DNA of 64,000 nucleotides from Gnomoniopsis sp. IMI 355080 (GCA_027946555.1 JAPEVC010000177.1:1-64000); one strand, 5' to 3'; shown: positions 9,369-22,392, counted from the stretch's first letter. Numbers and translations: made by a program. Notes: generated by a model not told the origin, from the sequence alone.

Positions 9369-12275
9369 TTATAGCCGCAATTCCTTCAAAATGTGATCCG
9401 CCATGTTCTTGAACTGCCAGGTGTTCCCGGCCATGCGCTTGAATTGAATGCCATGCAAGCTGATAACCGGCACCTTGACGATGAAGATCTCGAACTCTAG
9501 TACCATATTTCCACCAAGATCGCTCTGCACTTGCGTGCTTGTGTCGCCAATAGGCCTCCTCGAGGGGCCTCCATTGTCCCGGTTTAAGTCAATGTCGGAC
9601 AGATCCGAGTTGCTATTGCTCCGATCATCACGAGGCCTGCCAGGTGTGCGAGGTGTCCTTGGCTGAGCCCCTTCCAGGTCCCGCAAATCATCTGGCCGCT
9701 CACCCCTGAGACCGAAGCTAAAGCGCCTTTTGTGGCCGGGCTGCGAGGGGCTGTGAGGCTGATCAGCCACCTTATTGAGGTCGATGCTAGGGGAATGTTG
9801 ACAGCGGAAGCCACCCCGTATCTCAGAGTATTCGACACCGAGTTGCTTTAGCACACGCTTGACCTCCGCTCGTATTTCGGGCACCGGCCTCGAAGATGTG
9901 GTGCTGACGCTAAATAGCCCTTTCAGAAAGACAGGCTTCACAAGATCTGGATCATCCAGCCTCTCGTTGGAAAGACCACTCTGATCACCCAATTCTTGAT
10001 CCGTTTCTTCTGGCACGTTATTCCCGCGCATTTCCTCGCGTCTTGCACGCCTAGCCTGAATGCTTTCCCGCCTGGCGTGCCCAAGAGATTTGGCTCTCAT
10101 GGAGACAGACCGCGAAGGCTGTCCCCGAGTCTCAGATGTTCTCGGCGGCCTTTCGGTAGACTGGTCTGACCCACTCGTCAGAGGTGGTTCCTTGACTTCG
10201 CTTGCCGATCCCATCGCTTTCCTCCTACGAAATTCGGCTGAGTTCACGCTGGTCGAGCGCCCTAGGACTTTGTTTGGACCCGCACCGGCCGAGGGTGGGG
10301 GGCTTAGCAGGTCACTATGTGGTTGGCTGCTTCCTGAACGAATGCGCGGCATAGCCTCGTCATCTCTGTCACGCCTCGATCGCCTGATACTGAAGGACTT
10401 CCTAGGCGGTATGCCGGGCATAGGAGGATGTTCGGCCGGAGAGTGGACGTGAACTTGAGGAGGTCGCGATCGATCCTTTTCCAACCGTTCCGGTTCCCGG
10501 CGCCGTCTAGTGGAGAATCGCCGCAGGATCCCGGCTGCCGTGCTTTCCTTCTCCTTTCGTTCAGGCCTGTCATTCTTGTCCGGCGGCATCTCGGGACTGA
10601 GGGCAGCCTTGGGAGACAAGAGGTTTGTGTCGGGCACATCCTCCTCCCCATGAGTACGCGCGCGTGGTCTTGTCCGTCCACCAGTCGCCTTTTCGCCTGG
10701 CATCTCGTACGCGGAAGAGTTGGTGTGCGCCGCTTGAGGGGGTAGGATCTCTGGAAGAGGATCCTTTTCCTTCTGAGCTTGAGGTTGTTGCGCCGTCAGG
10801 GTAGGAACCACATCAACACGTTCCCTGTCTTGTTTCTCCTTCACCAGGTAGTATATCGAGAGGAGCGGGCTAAAGGCGTTCAGCGGATCGTTGCCAAGGT
10901 GAAGAGCCTCGGTGCTAGGTGCCGTCAATGTGTCTCTGCTACTAATGGAGTTGCGCCTCTTGTAGAAGTCAAACACCCCTCGTTTCTTGTCCCCATCCCT
11001 GGATGGTTGGGGCAAATCCTTCTCCTGTTGATACAAACGAACCCCTCGTTGGTATTCCTCCGACTCGATCAAGCGGGTTAGCTGTGCTTTGATGACTTCG
11101 GGCGGACCAAAGTTGAAACCCGTCATAGCGTTGATCACCTCGGGGTCTAGTGGGAGGGTGATAGGCTCTCGACGAGGGAGACAATTATCAGGAGGGCCAT
11201 TGTAGCCCTTGTTCATCCAGGGATGGTACATGACCTCGACCATGGTAGCTCGCTGCTTAGGATCCGTCACGAGCATGCGGGAGAGCAAGTTTTTACATTC
11301 TGCAGTGGCATTTAGTTCTTGTTTTGCGTGCCACTTAGATGGCTTTGTCAGTTTATGGGGACTTACCACTTGACAGCCAGTTTGGATAGTCCACGAGCCC
11401 CTTCTTAATCTTGGCGTGGAGCGCAGGCATGCTCTGGTCGTCAAATGGTACCTTTCCACAGACGAGGACATATAGCACAATGCCAAAACTCCATACGTCG
11501 ACCTCGGGACCGGTGTAGGCCCTGGCCTGCAGCAACTCGGGCGCAGCAAAATAAAGACTTCCGCAGAAGGTCTTCAGGTGACCACGTGGGGCAAAGAGAT
11601 TGCTGAGGCCAAAGTCAATGATCTTGATGTCACCGGTCTTGCTGATGAGGATATTCTCAATTTTGAGGTCTCGGTGGACGATGCTGTTCCGATGACAGTA
11701 GTCCAAGGCACTGGCAATCTGACGACTGAACTTCCTAGCCTGTTTCTCCTTGAGTTTTCCGTGGGAAATGATGTAGTCCAACATCTGACCACCGTTGACA
11801 TATTCGAACAACATGTACCAGTGGTAGTTGGTCCGGACGACATCCCGCAGACCGCATATATACGGATGGTTGAGAAGAGTGACGATGGCAGCCTCTCTTG
11901 CGGTCCGAATCTCCTTGGAGTGATCGTTCCGTTCTTTATCTTTGTCGGAGCGGCCGTGGTGGGCATCATCTGCTGAGCCCCTGGGGATGATCTTGCACGC
12001 GACCTATCGACGGATGGGTATGTTAGCGCGTGGCAGGTATAAAAGCAGAGGTGAAAGGAATAGCTTGCACTTGCCTGTTCTGCACTGTCCTCCTTCTTGG
12101 CCAGCTTGACTTTGCCCATGCTGCCAGCGCCAATAGTTTTGCCCAAAATCCATTTCCCAGACTGGGTGGGGATGGTGGTGCGGCTTCGCGTCTTGGTGGC
12201 CCCCGATGCTCGCGGGTCAGCAGCGGAGGACTGCACCGGGGCAGGCCCAGGGTTTTGGGCAACAGTGCTAGCCAT
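9369..12275 (-). CDS. kin1: Kin1/PAR-1/MARK-type serine/threonine protein kinase
   Basis: This is a cell polarity and exocytosis kinase of the Kin1/MARK family, expected at the cortex and septa. Exons 12275-12075, 12003-11367 and 11299-9369 join in frame to 922 residues. The kinase domain begins with a glycine loop GKTIGAGSMGKVKLA and the ATP lysine in VACKII. The catalytic loop is HRDLKIENIL, the DFG is in IIDFGLSNLF, and the activation segment ends in FAAPELL. A disordered Ser/Arg-rich region follows. The C-terminal 100 residues end in a KA1 domain (GNMVLEFEIFIVKVPVISLHGIQFKR), which binds acidic lipids in this family. The first intron has a GC donor (AG|GCAAGT). The second junction restores WLSSECKNLLSRML. 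Confidence is high. Confidence 0.93.
12004..12074 (-). other. GC-AG intron in kin1
   Basis: On the minus strand the exon ends CAG and the intron begins GCAAGT and ends TAG. Splicing restores EQVACKII, the conserved lysine strand of the kinase. The GC donor with an otherwise perfect consensus is the classic GC-AG type. Confidence 0.85.
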
Positions 12276-14437
12276 GGTTCGTCGAGCGGATGGCGGATGG
12301 GAGGGAGAATGGTGGGAGGAGCAACAACTCTGGCGGCAATGTGAGACCCGAAGACGACTTTGCGGAGGAGGCAGACGAATCTCTTTCTCAATGTCACTCT
12401 TTCTCCGCTAAGGCTTCTGCGATGGTAGTGTCGGGCTATGTTCGTAGGTTCATACTCGTACTGTGGATGGGGCAGGACGTGTGGTTCCGTTTGCGCTGTC
12501 AAGAGTAGCTGGTGGGAGAGTTTCGATGAGGATTGGGCGCCGAAGCAGGAGCAGCAGCAGTCGTGGCCAAGCAGGGTTGGGCGCCGGCGTGAGCTTTGAG
12601 GTGAGGGTGAGGTTGGCAAGAAGACGTGGAGTGGCAGCGACTCGGTTGAATGTATGCGAGAAGAAGGAACAGGAGCAGGGGGAATTTGTGGCCGTGGCGC
12701 GAATGAATGGGGGTTGTCGGCCGAAGACGCTGCTGTTTATCATTTGACGTGAGGTAGGCAGGTCAGGAGGAGGAGACGTCGATGAGAAATGCCAAACCCC
12801 AGGTTGCAGTGCAGTACTGCGTGTACGCCAGCCCCCCAGTCAACCTTGGAGATCAAAGTTACTGTTATTAGGCTGACAGGTGTCCAGGTGCCCGAACCTC
12901 AGGAGGATGGGCGTGTGAATTGCGTTCGGTTGGCCCAGAGGTCGGTTAATCAGTCAAGTTTGCAGGGGCACCAACTTGGGGGACAGCCTGAAGGGGGGGA
13001 AACATCGACCACCACCCTCCAAGGCTCCTCTCGGTCAAGCGGTTCGAAGTGTGGAAACCTGCTGGCAGCGTCGACAGGGGCCTCCTTGAAAGTGTCTGCG
13101 TAATAGTGCAGCTGAGATTTCCCCTACCGGAGATGCACACCCGAACAAGACCAAGACACAGGACTGAAGCAAAAGCGACGCGATGCAATCAATTCCTGTT
13201 TAGGTAGGTAGGTGTGGAGGAATGAGCGCGATTAGGCATTGTATAAGTTCGATGAAGTCGACGGTCGGGAACAAGACGGCTTAACGCTTGCTTACATGTC
13301 CTAACTAATGACGCTGTCTCGGTGGGAATGTACCTGCACCACCTACCTACGGTATAAGATGTACTTGGTGGAGAACAAAAACCGTCGAACTCTAAGAATA
13401 AAGCTGAGTTTGGCCCGAACTGCTCACATTGTTATCCCTGCCAACAAGCGCTAATTTTCCTAGGCTCTTGCTATGGCTGTATGGTAGGCAATTGTCCATG
13501 GTGTATGTGCGCGGTACGCAAGTTCAAGATCGAGAGATACCTAGGTAGGTAAATATCAACCCAAGACATTCGTCCCCCTTTCTCCTCCACCGGTACATAC
13601 CCTGTCTTGCATTCCATAGACATACAAAAGTTCTTATTAAGCACGAAGTGGACACACCCAGTATATTCAAAACGAAAACATACTTGCAACACACACCGCG
13701 GCTCTCTTAGCTAAAGGGCAGCAAGATGCTTCTTTCTCACACTACTACTGCTATGCAAATAATCATGGTAGATTTTCTATAGCAGAGTGTTTTCTATTAG
13801 CTAGTGTCTTAGCCGGGGTCTTGAATTGAATCCGATCACTTGGCTGGCTGGCGGAGCATGACTTTCATCTCACATTGAAATTGCATACCGCACATCACGT
13901 GCATGAGTGACTCGTAAAGATCCTTGATGAGACCTTGACCTCATTCATTCCTAGAAACCTAGTGTTGGTCATGGTGGTCTTGTTGGGGGCGCACCGTAGC
14001 CTTTCTCGCCCTCACCGCTCTCGTTGTCTTGTCGCCTCTCTCTTTATAAATACTGCAACTTTGGGAAAGGTGAGACGAGCGATTCACAGTGTAAATCGAA
14101 TCGTACCCCAAGCCATGTTTTAAATAAACATTACAACACTGGGATGAACAGTATCGGTCCTGAATTGGTCCCGGTCTCTCAGCCTTGCCGGGCGGTTGTG
14201 CCTCGCCGTGAGCTGCGGTCGAGACTGGGGAAGCTCGATTCCTATCGATTGGCTTAGACCGGGCTGGACCCTTGTATTGTCGGCCTGATCCATGCCGCTA
14301 AATGGAAGTTCAACACTTTTGGCATTTGTAACTACCAAAGTACTTCAAAGCCATTCCGTCGCCAAACTACTTTCACGAGCTTGTTGAAGCTGGGCGCATT
14401 CCGGGCATAGAGCACCACCTTCAGCCTACCTGTCCAC
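12276..14437. other. 2.2-kb divergent promoter region between kin1 and the G-patch gene
   Basis: The flanking genes point away from each other, so both promoters and 5' UTRs lie here. No convincing protein-coding frame is seen. Three ACCTAGGT-family motifs occur at about 13200-13213, 13341-13350 and 13539-13553. Confidence 0.6.
13539..13553. repeat. ACCTAGGTAGGT-type dispersed palindrome
   Basis: This copy reads ACCTAGGTAGGTAAA. It is one of many copies of this motif in intergenic DNA of the window. Confidence 0.7.
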
Positions 14438-16642
14438 ATGTCCGCCAAGCGATCCCGTGCGACATACGAGGCAGATCTTCAAGCGCAACAGTCGCCCTTT
14501 GTCGTCTACGGCACGCCCCTCCCACCTTTCGACCCAGAGTCTCGCGATGACGGTTCCTATGTCCCCGTTTGGAAGCAGGAGGTGAGGGACGAGAGGGGCC
14601 GCAAACGCCTTCACGGCGCATTCACTGGAGGATGGAGTGCAGGGTGAGTTATGCATCTCTTGCCTAAGTGCTTGCGACTGTCTTTCTGACGCTCTATCTG
14701 CAGCTATTTCAACAGTGTGGGATCCAAGGAAGGATGGACCCCTTCCACCTTTGTCTCGTCACGCTCGAATCGACACAAGGACAACAAGTCCACTACCGCT
14801 CCCCAACAGCGACCCGAGGATTTCATGGACGAGGAGGACCTAGCTGATGCTGAGGAATCGAGGAAGATCGAGACATCCAATGCCTTCGCGGGCCTCGGTG
14901 CCACAAGCCATGATGCCCGTCCAGTCGGCGGCCTGGCTGGGTTGTTTCGTGTCCAAGGGGAGACGATGGGAACGAGACTGCTCAAGAGAATGGGCTGGCG
15001 TGAGGGTCAGGGTATTGGGCCCAAGGTCCGCAGAAGAGCAGACCTTGGCATGGCTACCAGTACAAATTCGGACGACACATATTATTTTGCTCCTGACAAC
15101 GCGCCAATAATAGGCTTCATCAGAAAAGCGGACCGCAAGGGCCTTGGATACGAGGCAGACCAGAGGCTTGCTCCTCTTGCAACGTCACGGTCGCATCAGC
15201 TTGCCCAGTCGGAGGACGAGGACGAGGATGACGATGTCCTCAGTCTGGGAAAGCCACGTTTCGCGCGATCTAGTGTATCCAAAAAGAAAAAGGAAGGTAA
15301 ATCTCGTGGCGGTGGTATTGGCATGGGAGTGCTCAACGATACCGGCTCCGATGATGAAGATCCTTATGAAATTGGGCCCCGAATATCCTACAACAAGGTC
15401 ATTGGTGGCAGCAAGGGTAAAAAGAAGAAGGACATCGGATCGTCTACCACAGTCAACCCAGCTTTGAAAACCAAGCCAGTTTTCCTACCGAAGAGGATCA
15501 CTACAGGCCTGTCGACTTCCCTAACACGAAACTGTCACGATGGACGACCACCTTTGGATGGATTTATTCTGGGCAAACATCCCGATCCGCTCATTTCTTC
15601 AATCAATCTCGACGGAAAATACCCTCCACCACAGATACCACCGGACTGGAAGTCAAGCAAGAAACCAGAAGCCACTTCCAAACCCACGGATTATGTGTCT
15701 ACGGCAGATGCGGCCAAGGCATCGGAGCTAAATCCTATAGCGCGCGCCGCTCTCCTGGGAGAAAAGCAGTTACCTGGCAAGTCTGTATTCGACTTTCTGT
15801 CGCCGGCTGCTCGGGATCGTCTGGCAGCCGTTACGGGAAAGGAGAATCTGCCACAGGCCAAGGGCGAAGTTCCCGAAGGTTATGCGCTGTCCGAAGTGGA
15901 AAAGAAACGCAGTCTCATGGAGCGGATACCAAAGCTGGACAAGCAAAGTGCACTAGGCGCAATGGCGAGAGGCGCCTCGGGCGGCGGTCCTTACAGCGAC
16001 AACGAGGGGAAACGAGCGCGATACAGAAGCTATCTCGAGCTGCAAGCTGATCTGCGTAGCGAAGCCCCGGAGAAACCCGTCAAGATGACCAATGATGAAT
16101 GGATACAGGAGATGAACGAGTTCTACAATGTCGCCAGAATTTTCAGGCCAATGTCGGGATCCATGGCATCGCGTTTTACAACCTCGAAGACCCCGACAGA
16201 GATGGCAACTGGGTCTGAGGGGAAGGTTGGAGAGACCGGTTTGATTTCGAAACCAGCGGGCAAGCCCGAAGACCCGGCGGAGGCGGCCGCCAAAATGGGC
16301 ATGTATGGGCAGATGACTAGGTCGGTCCGTGATTTCTATCCTAGCCGACTACTCTGCAAGCGATTCAATGTCAAACCGCCGGCACATGTGCAGCTGGATT
16401 CAGATGCCAACGCGAGGCACGCGCAAAGGCTTGGCCCAGAAGCTATGGATAGTGTGGTTGGGAACCCGCCAAGGGCCAGCGAACTCCAAGATCCCTCAGG
16501 AGCCATAGAAGCACCACCTAACAACCAGAAGCAGCAGGCGGTCGTCGTCGACACGGAGAGGAATGAAGCTCTGGAGGGGAAAAGGGCTGGCGAAGAGGTC
16601 TTCAAAGCTATCTTTGGAGATAGTAGTGATGATGACAGCTAG
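14438..16642 (+). CDS. G-patch domain protein, GPATCH1-like (splicing-associated)
   Basis: This is a nuclear protein of the GPATCH1 family, found with late-stage spliceosomes and expected to activate a DEAH-box helicase through its G-patch. Two exons (14438-14643 and 14704-16642) give 714 residues. The intron donor is GTGAGT and the junction restores GGWSAGYFNSVGSKEGWTP. The N-terminus has the family block SPFVVYGTPLPPFDPESRDDGSYVPVWKQEV at about residues 19-49. The G-patch itself is at about 158-200: TMGTRLLKRMGWREGQGIGP. The C-terminal half has a SURP/DUF1604-like stretch including RPMSGSMASRFTTSK and ends in an acidic DSSDDDS. The match to family architecture and length is good. Confidence 0.88.
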
Positions 16643-17284
16643 AATAGGAGACGGTATAAATCGACTGACCCAAGAACCATCCCAATCTTGACGCCAGGGC
16701 AAGGATGTCGCTCTCTTGCTGGAGATATGAGAGGTGCACGTATTACCTGAAGCCACGAGATATTGATTAAAAGGCTAAAAGGCACAAAGTCCTCCCGGTC
16801 AACAAGTAGCATTCGATTCAATGCTTGTCAAGGGAAAGGCTGAAATGTGTCTGTGATTTTGTTTACATAGCGAACTTCCTCGATTATAGGCGGTAAGCTA
16901 GTAGGAAGGTACCTAGGTAGGTAGGCGTGACGGGCGGACCCGGCGGCCCGGCAGTCAGGAAGCTCAGAGACAGTTAATTGCCCGTGCCAGGCGTTCTCGA
17001 GCCAGGGAGCCCCTTCCTTTAAGACCCCTGGCTTGGCATGTTAGCGCGGACCATCGAACATTGAATCATTGGAATTGGACCCAACTTGCACGCTTGCTTC
17101 CCCCAAACCACACTGGGACCACCCTCATCTCACGCCTCATTTCGACTCGTCCACTTGCAATTTGACGAGACAGCCTGCATCCGGAAGCCCCATCACCCGT
17201 TGAATTACACTGCTGCTCGGTTGTGAGTCCTGTTCGGCCATTGTCTCGCCTGCAAGACCTTGCGCGGTTCCCAGACACCGCAGT
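16643..17284. other. Intergenic between the G-patch gene and the Whi2-like gene
   Basis: This holds the 3' flank of the upstream gene and the promoter of the next. It contains a copy of the ACCTAGGTAGGTAGG motif at about 16909-16925. I see no other gene. Confidence 0.6.
16909..16925. repeat. ACCTAGGTAGGTAGG dispersed palindrome
   Basis: The core GGTACCTAGGTAGGTAGG is a palindromic CCTAGG extended on one side by AGGT units. Confidence 0.75.
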
Positions 17285-19212
17285 TTGCTGGCACAAGCGT
17301 CGCATGGTGTGCATGTGTCTGTGTTCAGCATCCGTCCATCATCTGCCTTGTTAGCCGCCCACCTCCTGAGTCCAGGAACCCGCCTGGCCACCACCAAGAC
17401 GGCGACCTACAGCGATCCCGATTCTACTCCTTCTCCCCAGTCTGACACCGTGAGACGGAGCTTTGCTGCCGTCGATCTTTCTGCCAAATTGTCAGCGCCG
17501 CACGACTCTAGTCACGCTACCCCCGCGTCCTGCAATCCACGGCGCCTTGTCGACGAAGCTCTTCTAGCCGACGAATTGAAGTCTGGTGATACTCGAGACA
17601 ACTTCGCGGACAGCATCGACAACGATACTCACGATCCCGATTTTGATAATAGCTCAGAGCGTCCCCAATCTCCGCCGCCACAGTATCCCACCTCCGAAGC
17701 GTCTGCCTCCACTCTCACGTCGCTCGTTTCTTATCGTACAGCGCCGCCGCCCTTTTCCTCGCTCTACGTCGCTCCTTCGTCTTTAGAGCAATCAGACGCT
17801 GCTGCTCAAGATTTCGTCGGCTCATCTCTTACTGATACCGAGGACTTTGATCGGGAGATTGCCCCCCGTGAGGAATCATCTGCTCCCGCTTACGAGCCAC
17901 CTGTTGCGTCAGGCTCCGCCCACCGCTCTACAGCATTTCACGATACCGTTGAAGAGACAAAACGTGCTCTCCCCGAGGATACAAAGGGAGAATCTAGCTC
18001 GCGCCAAAAGGACGACGACGCCGAACCACCACCTGCATACGAGGAGGGATATAGTCCCCTTCATTCCTTCACATACATAATGGCTGCCGCCGGAGGAGCG
18101 TCGAGTATCATTACTCAGGTGCAACAGGGCGGTCCGCCGATCAACACACTCGGAGGTGAGAACCCAGTATTCGCTTCCACGGCAGGCCACTACTAACTAT
18201 GCAGCTCTAGATGTCGGGGCCGACGAAACTATTTCTATGGACTTGCGGTACGTGCTCTCGACAAGTTGGCCCGCAAACAAGTTCCCTCGCTAATGTAGAA
18301 GTCTAGGGGCACACGCTTCGTTTTGTCACGGGACGAGTTGCTGACGCTTCCGGAATTCGTTCTTCTCTCCTTGTTCCCGAATGGTCTCTTCCCTGAAGGG
18401 CACATGGGTGGCGCATCCGAGGGAGATGCTGTTCAAGTTGATGTGAGTCTCCGCAGCCGCTCGTCCGCTATGGACGGTATTGGTTTCTCATATAGCTAAT
18501 GTGCGACTCCTCCATAGTACGATCCCGAGTCTCTGCAATATATGCTCGATTTCTTCCGCAAGGTCGCCTCCTCGATCCCGGCTGATGCTTCCCCACCGGC
18601 ATCACAGGACGGCGAGGTACCTCTGGAGCCCCTCATGGGCGCAACGCGCGAAGACTCCTCCAAGAGGGCTGGTATCATCGTGCTCCGCGAAGATCTTGAT
18701 TTCTATGTCATCCCGCCGAAAGCAAATATGCAGCAGCCCGAGATGATTGAGGTCAAGAGAGCTGCGGCTCGCGCATTGCTGAGGCAGGATGGAATCTTCT
18801 CTGGGCTTAAGCGGAGTGACGAGCCTGGGACCACGGAAGCACACTTGATCGAGATGTTGACAGCTGGGTATGTTTTCAATCTCAAGTCCAACGTTGAAAT
18901 GGGTCTTGCTAATGATTGTTCAGCGGCTTCAACCACGAGGATAAATGGGGCCATCGTGCTGGTGAGCCTGGAAAGGCCGTCGTCTGCAGTCTGGCACTTG
19001 CAAGACTGCGCAGTGACATCCGAGGTAACGACCTGGGCAACAACAATGCGGTTGGCATGGCACAGAAGTTATTGCTCTTCTGGCGCAAGCCGGCCCGGAG
19101 ATGCTGGTGGGAGGGGGTTGAGTTGGATGATGTTGAGGGTGTGGAAGGCAAACTCAAGGTGTGGATCAGGCGGGTGTGGACGCTGGAGATGAGTGTGATT
19201 GGGCTGCGATAA
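17285..19212 (+). CDS. Whi2-like BTB/POZ stress-response protein
   Basis: Yeast Whi2 works with the Psr1 phosphatase in general stress response and growth arrest. This gene matches the long filamentous-fungal form. Exons end at 18155, then 18211-18247 (37 nt), 18307-18442, 18518-18867 and 18924-19212, all in frame. The BTB-like core reads GTRFVLSRDELLTLPEFVLL, then PNGLFPEGHMGG and VQVDYDPESLQYMLDFFRKV. The C-terminus is the family signature AVGMAQKLLLFWRKPARRCWW and VWTLEMSVIGLR. Upstream of the core is a disordered Ser/Pro region with PPPAYEEGYSPL, a possible WW-ligand PPxY. The start is unresolved: the frame is open from 17285 but has no ATG until 18080 (MAAAGGASSII, which would give 295 residues). 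An upstream ATG exon probably exists. Confidence 0.8.
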
Positions 19213-20278
19213 TGCCTGCGGTCTTGTTGATAAGCTGGTGGGTTGTTGTGTTGGAAGGCCTTTTTTATTTCTAGTGAGGCATGGCGTTTGATATCCAAAG
19301 TTCGTATAAATAGTTGAAGCCCAACGGCATAGGGGCTTGTGGACAGGAAGGTCTAGGTCTCGTATGGTTTAGGGAATTGGAGCATAATACAGATACCACT
19401 CTCTTTTTTCTTCAAGGGGCACGGCGGCTGGAGACGAACTTCTCATCGTGTTGGCCATGTGTTTTAATCAGGTCGAATACGTCTATGTAAGCAAAGACAG
19501 CCCTACGAGGGATGAGCTCACAGCAATATCAGTCAACACTCAGTCGTGCGCATGGCACTCCTTCCCATACAAAATGGCTGACTATATTGTCAATTTCCCC
19601 CGCTAGCCCTGGACTGATCCCTGGGGTGGCGTTGTGAAGCTTGAGAGGCGCGCGTGATGGCTCGCGGGATCTCTGCCATCTTTCTTACCTACCTAGGTAG
19701 CTTGCCTGGCTGCCTGGGCACTCAGGACTGTCTATTACCAGGGATATTTCCGCCCGAGGGGCTCAGTGACGATCCCGCTTGGCATCCCATCTCATCATTC
19801 ATCCTCTGCGAATCTCATGAGAGAATACACGCGTCCACCAAGGACATTCCAATGAGCGTCTAGAATCGCGGGTACCCCGCTGTTTTGTAACAGAATAGTA
19901 CTGCACACCCTCACCGGAACTCTCTCCTTGCCGAACGCAAACCAACAACCTGGTCCAGCTGAGAATTGGAAGCATAGGCTTGGCCTATATCATTGGGCTA
20001 TTGGTCTTTTTATCATATTGAATCTGCAAATTGACTATAGCTTGTAGTATTCATGGAACAGCGCACCTCTGCACAGCTGTAGCTCTAGGGTGGGCGCTAA
20101 TATAGACGTCCAAATACGGAAGGCCTGACAACGAAGGAGAAGGCGTTGCCAGGTCTTTTTCCTTCCTGCCCATACACCAGTCCACACTGCCAGTCATTGG
20201 CTTGGCGATCAAGCCCTTCTCAAAAAAGGCGGCACCAAATGAGACCCGCAAGTGCATAGCAAACAGACGTCTGCAATC
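19213..20278. other. Intergenic between the Whi2-like gene and the PQQ dehydrogenase gene
   Basis: No coding frame is recognised. A copy of the dispersed palindrome lies at about 19686-19700 (TTACCTACCTAGGTAG). Confidence 0.6.
19686..19700. repeat. ACCTACCTAGGTAG dispersed palindrome
   Basis: This copy has AGGT-type extensions on both sides of the central CCTAGG. Confidence 0.7.
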
Positions 20279-22000
20279 ATGTACAAGCTCCTCAGATTCT
20301 GGTCCATCATCATCACCCTGCTCAGCACCGCCCTCGCCCAGTCCTCTGTATGCGACAACATTCTATCCCCATCGTACGAAGCTCCGGTAGTGGGGTCGGG
20401 ATGGACGGCTCAGCTAATCGCAACCGGTCTCACGACACCCCGCGGCATCGTCTTCGATAGCAACGGGGCCCTTCTCGTCGTCCAGCAGGGCGTGGGCATT
20501 TTGCGTGTGTCATTTACAGATGCTGGGGGAACATGCCTTGCTGTGAATCAGACAAATACGTTGGTGAATAATACTGATGTAAGCTTTTCTGAGTGCTGGT
20601 ACGTAATGTGTTTGTGAACCTTAACGTTGACTGTTATTGTGCGTCTAGCTGAACCATGGCATTCAATTGTCTGCGGATGGAGGGACTCTATATGCCTCTA
20701 CTTCAAACGAGGTGTATAGATGGCCGTATAATGCTGTCGAGGGGACCATTGGGAGTAGCGAGACGCTTGTCACGAATATGTCAAATACAGATGTGGGTAT
20801 TCGCCAGCCTCTCCTTAAACGGTCGCTCTTGTCTGGAACTTCTTGCTTATTGACTGGGGAATTTGACGGAATCTGCATTCTTGAGACCATTTTCTGAGCT
20901 ACCCTGAGCTTGATGGTGGACGAATTTGGGCAGTGACGCATCCTCACTCGATTGCTAAGCACCATTCTGATCCTGCAGCATTATAGCACGTCTCACGAAC
21001 TCTTTTGCTCTCTCGAAAGGCAAACAGCACCCTCGTGGTCTCGCGAGGCAGCTCCGAGAACTTGGATCTGGACGCACAACGGCTCAATTCCGGCGTGTCA
21101 CAGATCCGAGCCTTTGATATCGGGAACCTTCCCTCTGGACGACCCTATGACTTTCCCTCCGAGGGCACATTGCTGGGCTGGGGCCTAAGGAACAGCGTCG
21201 GTGTGGCCGAACATCCAACTACCGGTGGCGTCTTCAGTGTCGAGAACTCATCAGATCAGGTGGAGAGGAATGGGACAGACATCCACGAAGACAATCCAGG
21301 AGAGGAGATGAACTACCATGGCTTTCTCAATGGCTCGACGGAGAACCAAGGTGGAAACTATGGCTACCCAGACTGTTTCGCCCTCTGGGGAACTGACATC
21401 CCAGACGTAGGAAACCTGACCGTCGGTAGCCAGTTCGCTCTGGATCCTGATAGCACCCTCAACGACACGACATGTGCCCAGGCTTTCGTACCCCCACGAC
21501 TGACCTTCCAAGCTCACATGGCTCCCCTGGACATCCTATTCTCCCAACCGGACGGCATGGTAGCATACGTTACCTTTCACGGCAGCTGGGATCGTAATGG
21601 GCCCGTCGGCTACAAGCTGTCCACACTCGCCTTCGCGGACGGCCAGCCGATCGCCGCGTCCAACAGCACCAACGCGACGGCTGACATTCTGAGCAACGCG
21701 GACCTATCCAAGTGTCCTGATGGATGCTTCCGACCCGTAGGGCTCGCATGGGACAACCAGGGTCGTTTGTTCATGAGCTCTGACTCGACGGGTGAGATCT
21801 ATGTGCTGCAGCAGTCCGAGGTGTCGGCCACTGGCACCACACCCAGTAGCTCGTCGTCAGGTACGCTAGTGACGCCGACGACGCAACCGAATATTGCACC
21901 GCGGTCGACTAGGAGTCGGCCGGGCGGGGAGTCGCTGTGGTTGAGTTGTTTGGCGGTTGCGCTGTCACTTGTTTGTGGGATTTTCTTTACCTTGACATGA
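20279..22000 (+). CDS. Secreted GPI-anchored PQQ-type glucose/sorbosone dehydrogenase (AA12-like)
   Basis: This belongs to the soluble quinoprotein sugar dehydrogenase fold (L-sorbosone/pyranose dehydrogenase, AA12-like), a six-bladed propeller expected to oxidise sugars with pyrroloquinoline quinone at the cell surface. Exons 20279-20578, 20649-20792 and 20987-22000 give 485 residues. The start is followed by a signal peptide (MYKLLRFWSIIITLLSTALAQ). The second intron ends at TTATAG (20986), giving NMSNTDHVSRTLLLSRKANS. Family motifs are TTPRGIVFDSNGALLVV, VVSRGSSENLD, GLRNSVGVAEHP, YVTFHGSWDRNGPVGYKL and RPVGLAWDNQGRLF. Asn-linked glycosylation sites are frequent. A Ser/Thr-rich spacer and a hydrophobic C-terminus (CLAVALSLVCGIFFTLT) indicate a GPI anchor. 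Substrate is not deducible. Confidence 0.85.
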
Positions 22001-22392
22001 GGGATGAATAGCCTTGCAGGAGTAAGTCACAACGAGAAACTGTGAGACCGCAGTCAGCACAAATAGACACTCATTCCAGGAGAGACTCTGCAGATGTGTT
22101 GGTGAATGGGGAGATCGGTGCAAAGAAGACAAACAAGTCGCTCACCTACTCGCTTGGTTCGGCCCTTGGGTGGCAGGGGAAAAGCCAACAGTATTTATAG
22201 AAAAATGAGTTACATGGTAATCACGAGAGATCGGTAGCGCTGGAATATCCCCAGACATGTGTGAATAAGTCGATTTGCTCGCCCAGTATCGAATAGCCAG
22301 CCAGCCGATTCCCCAAACGCCATGCAGCCTCTTTTAATGCGTCGCCTGTAGTCTACCCCGTACGATTACTGCGACTCCCATATTCCCAATCT
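22001..22392. other. Convergent 3' flanks of the dehydrogenase and SEC13
   Basis: No coding frame is recognised; presumably the two 3' UTRs. Confidence 0.6.
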
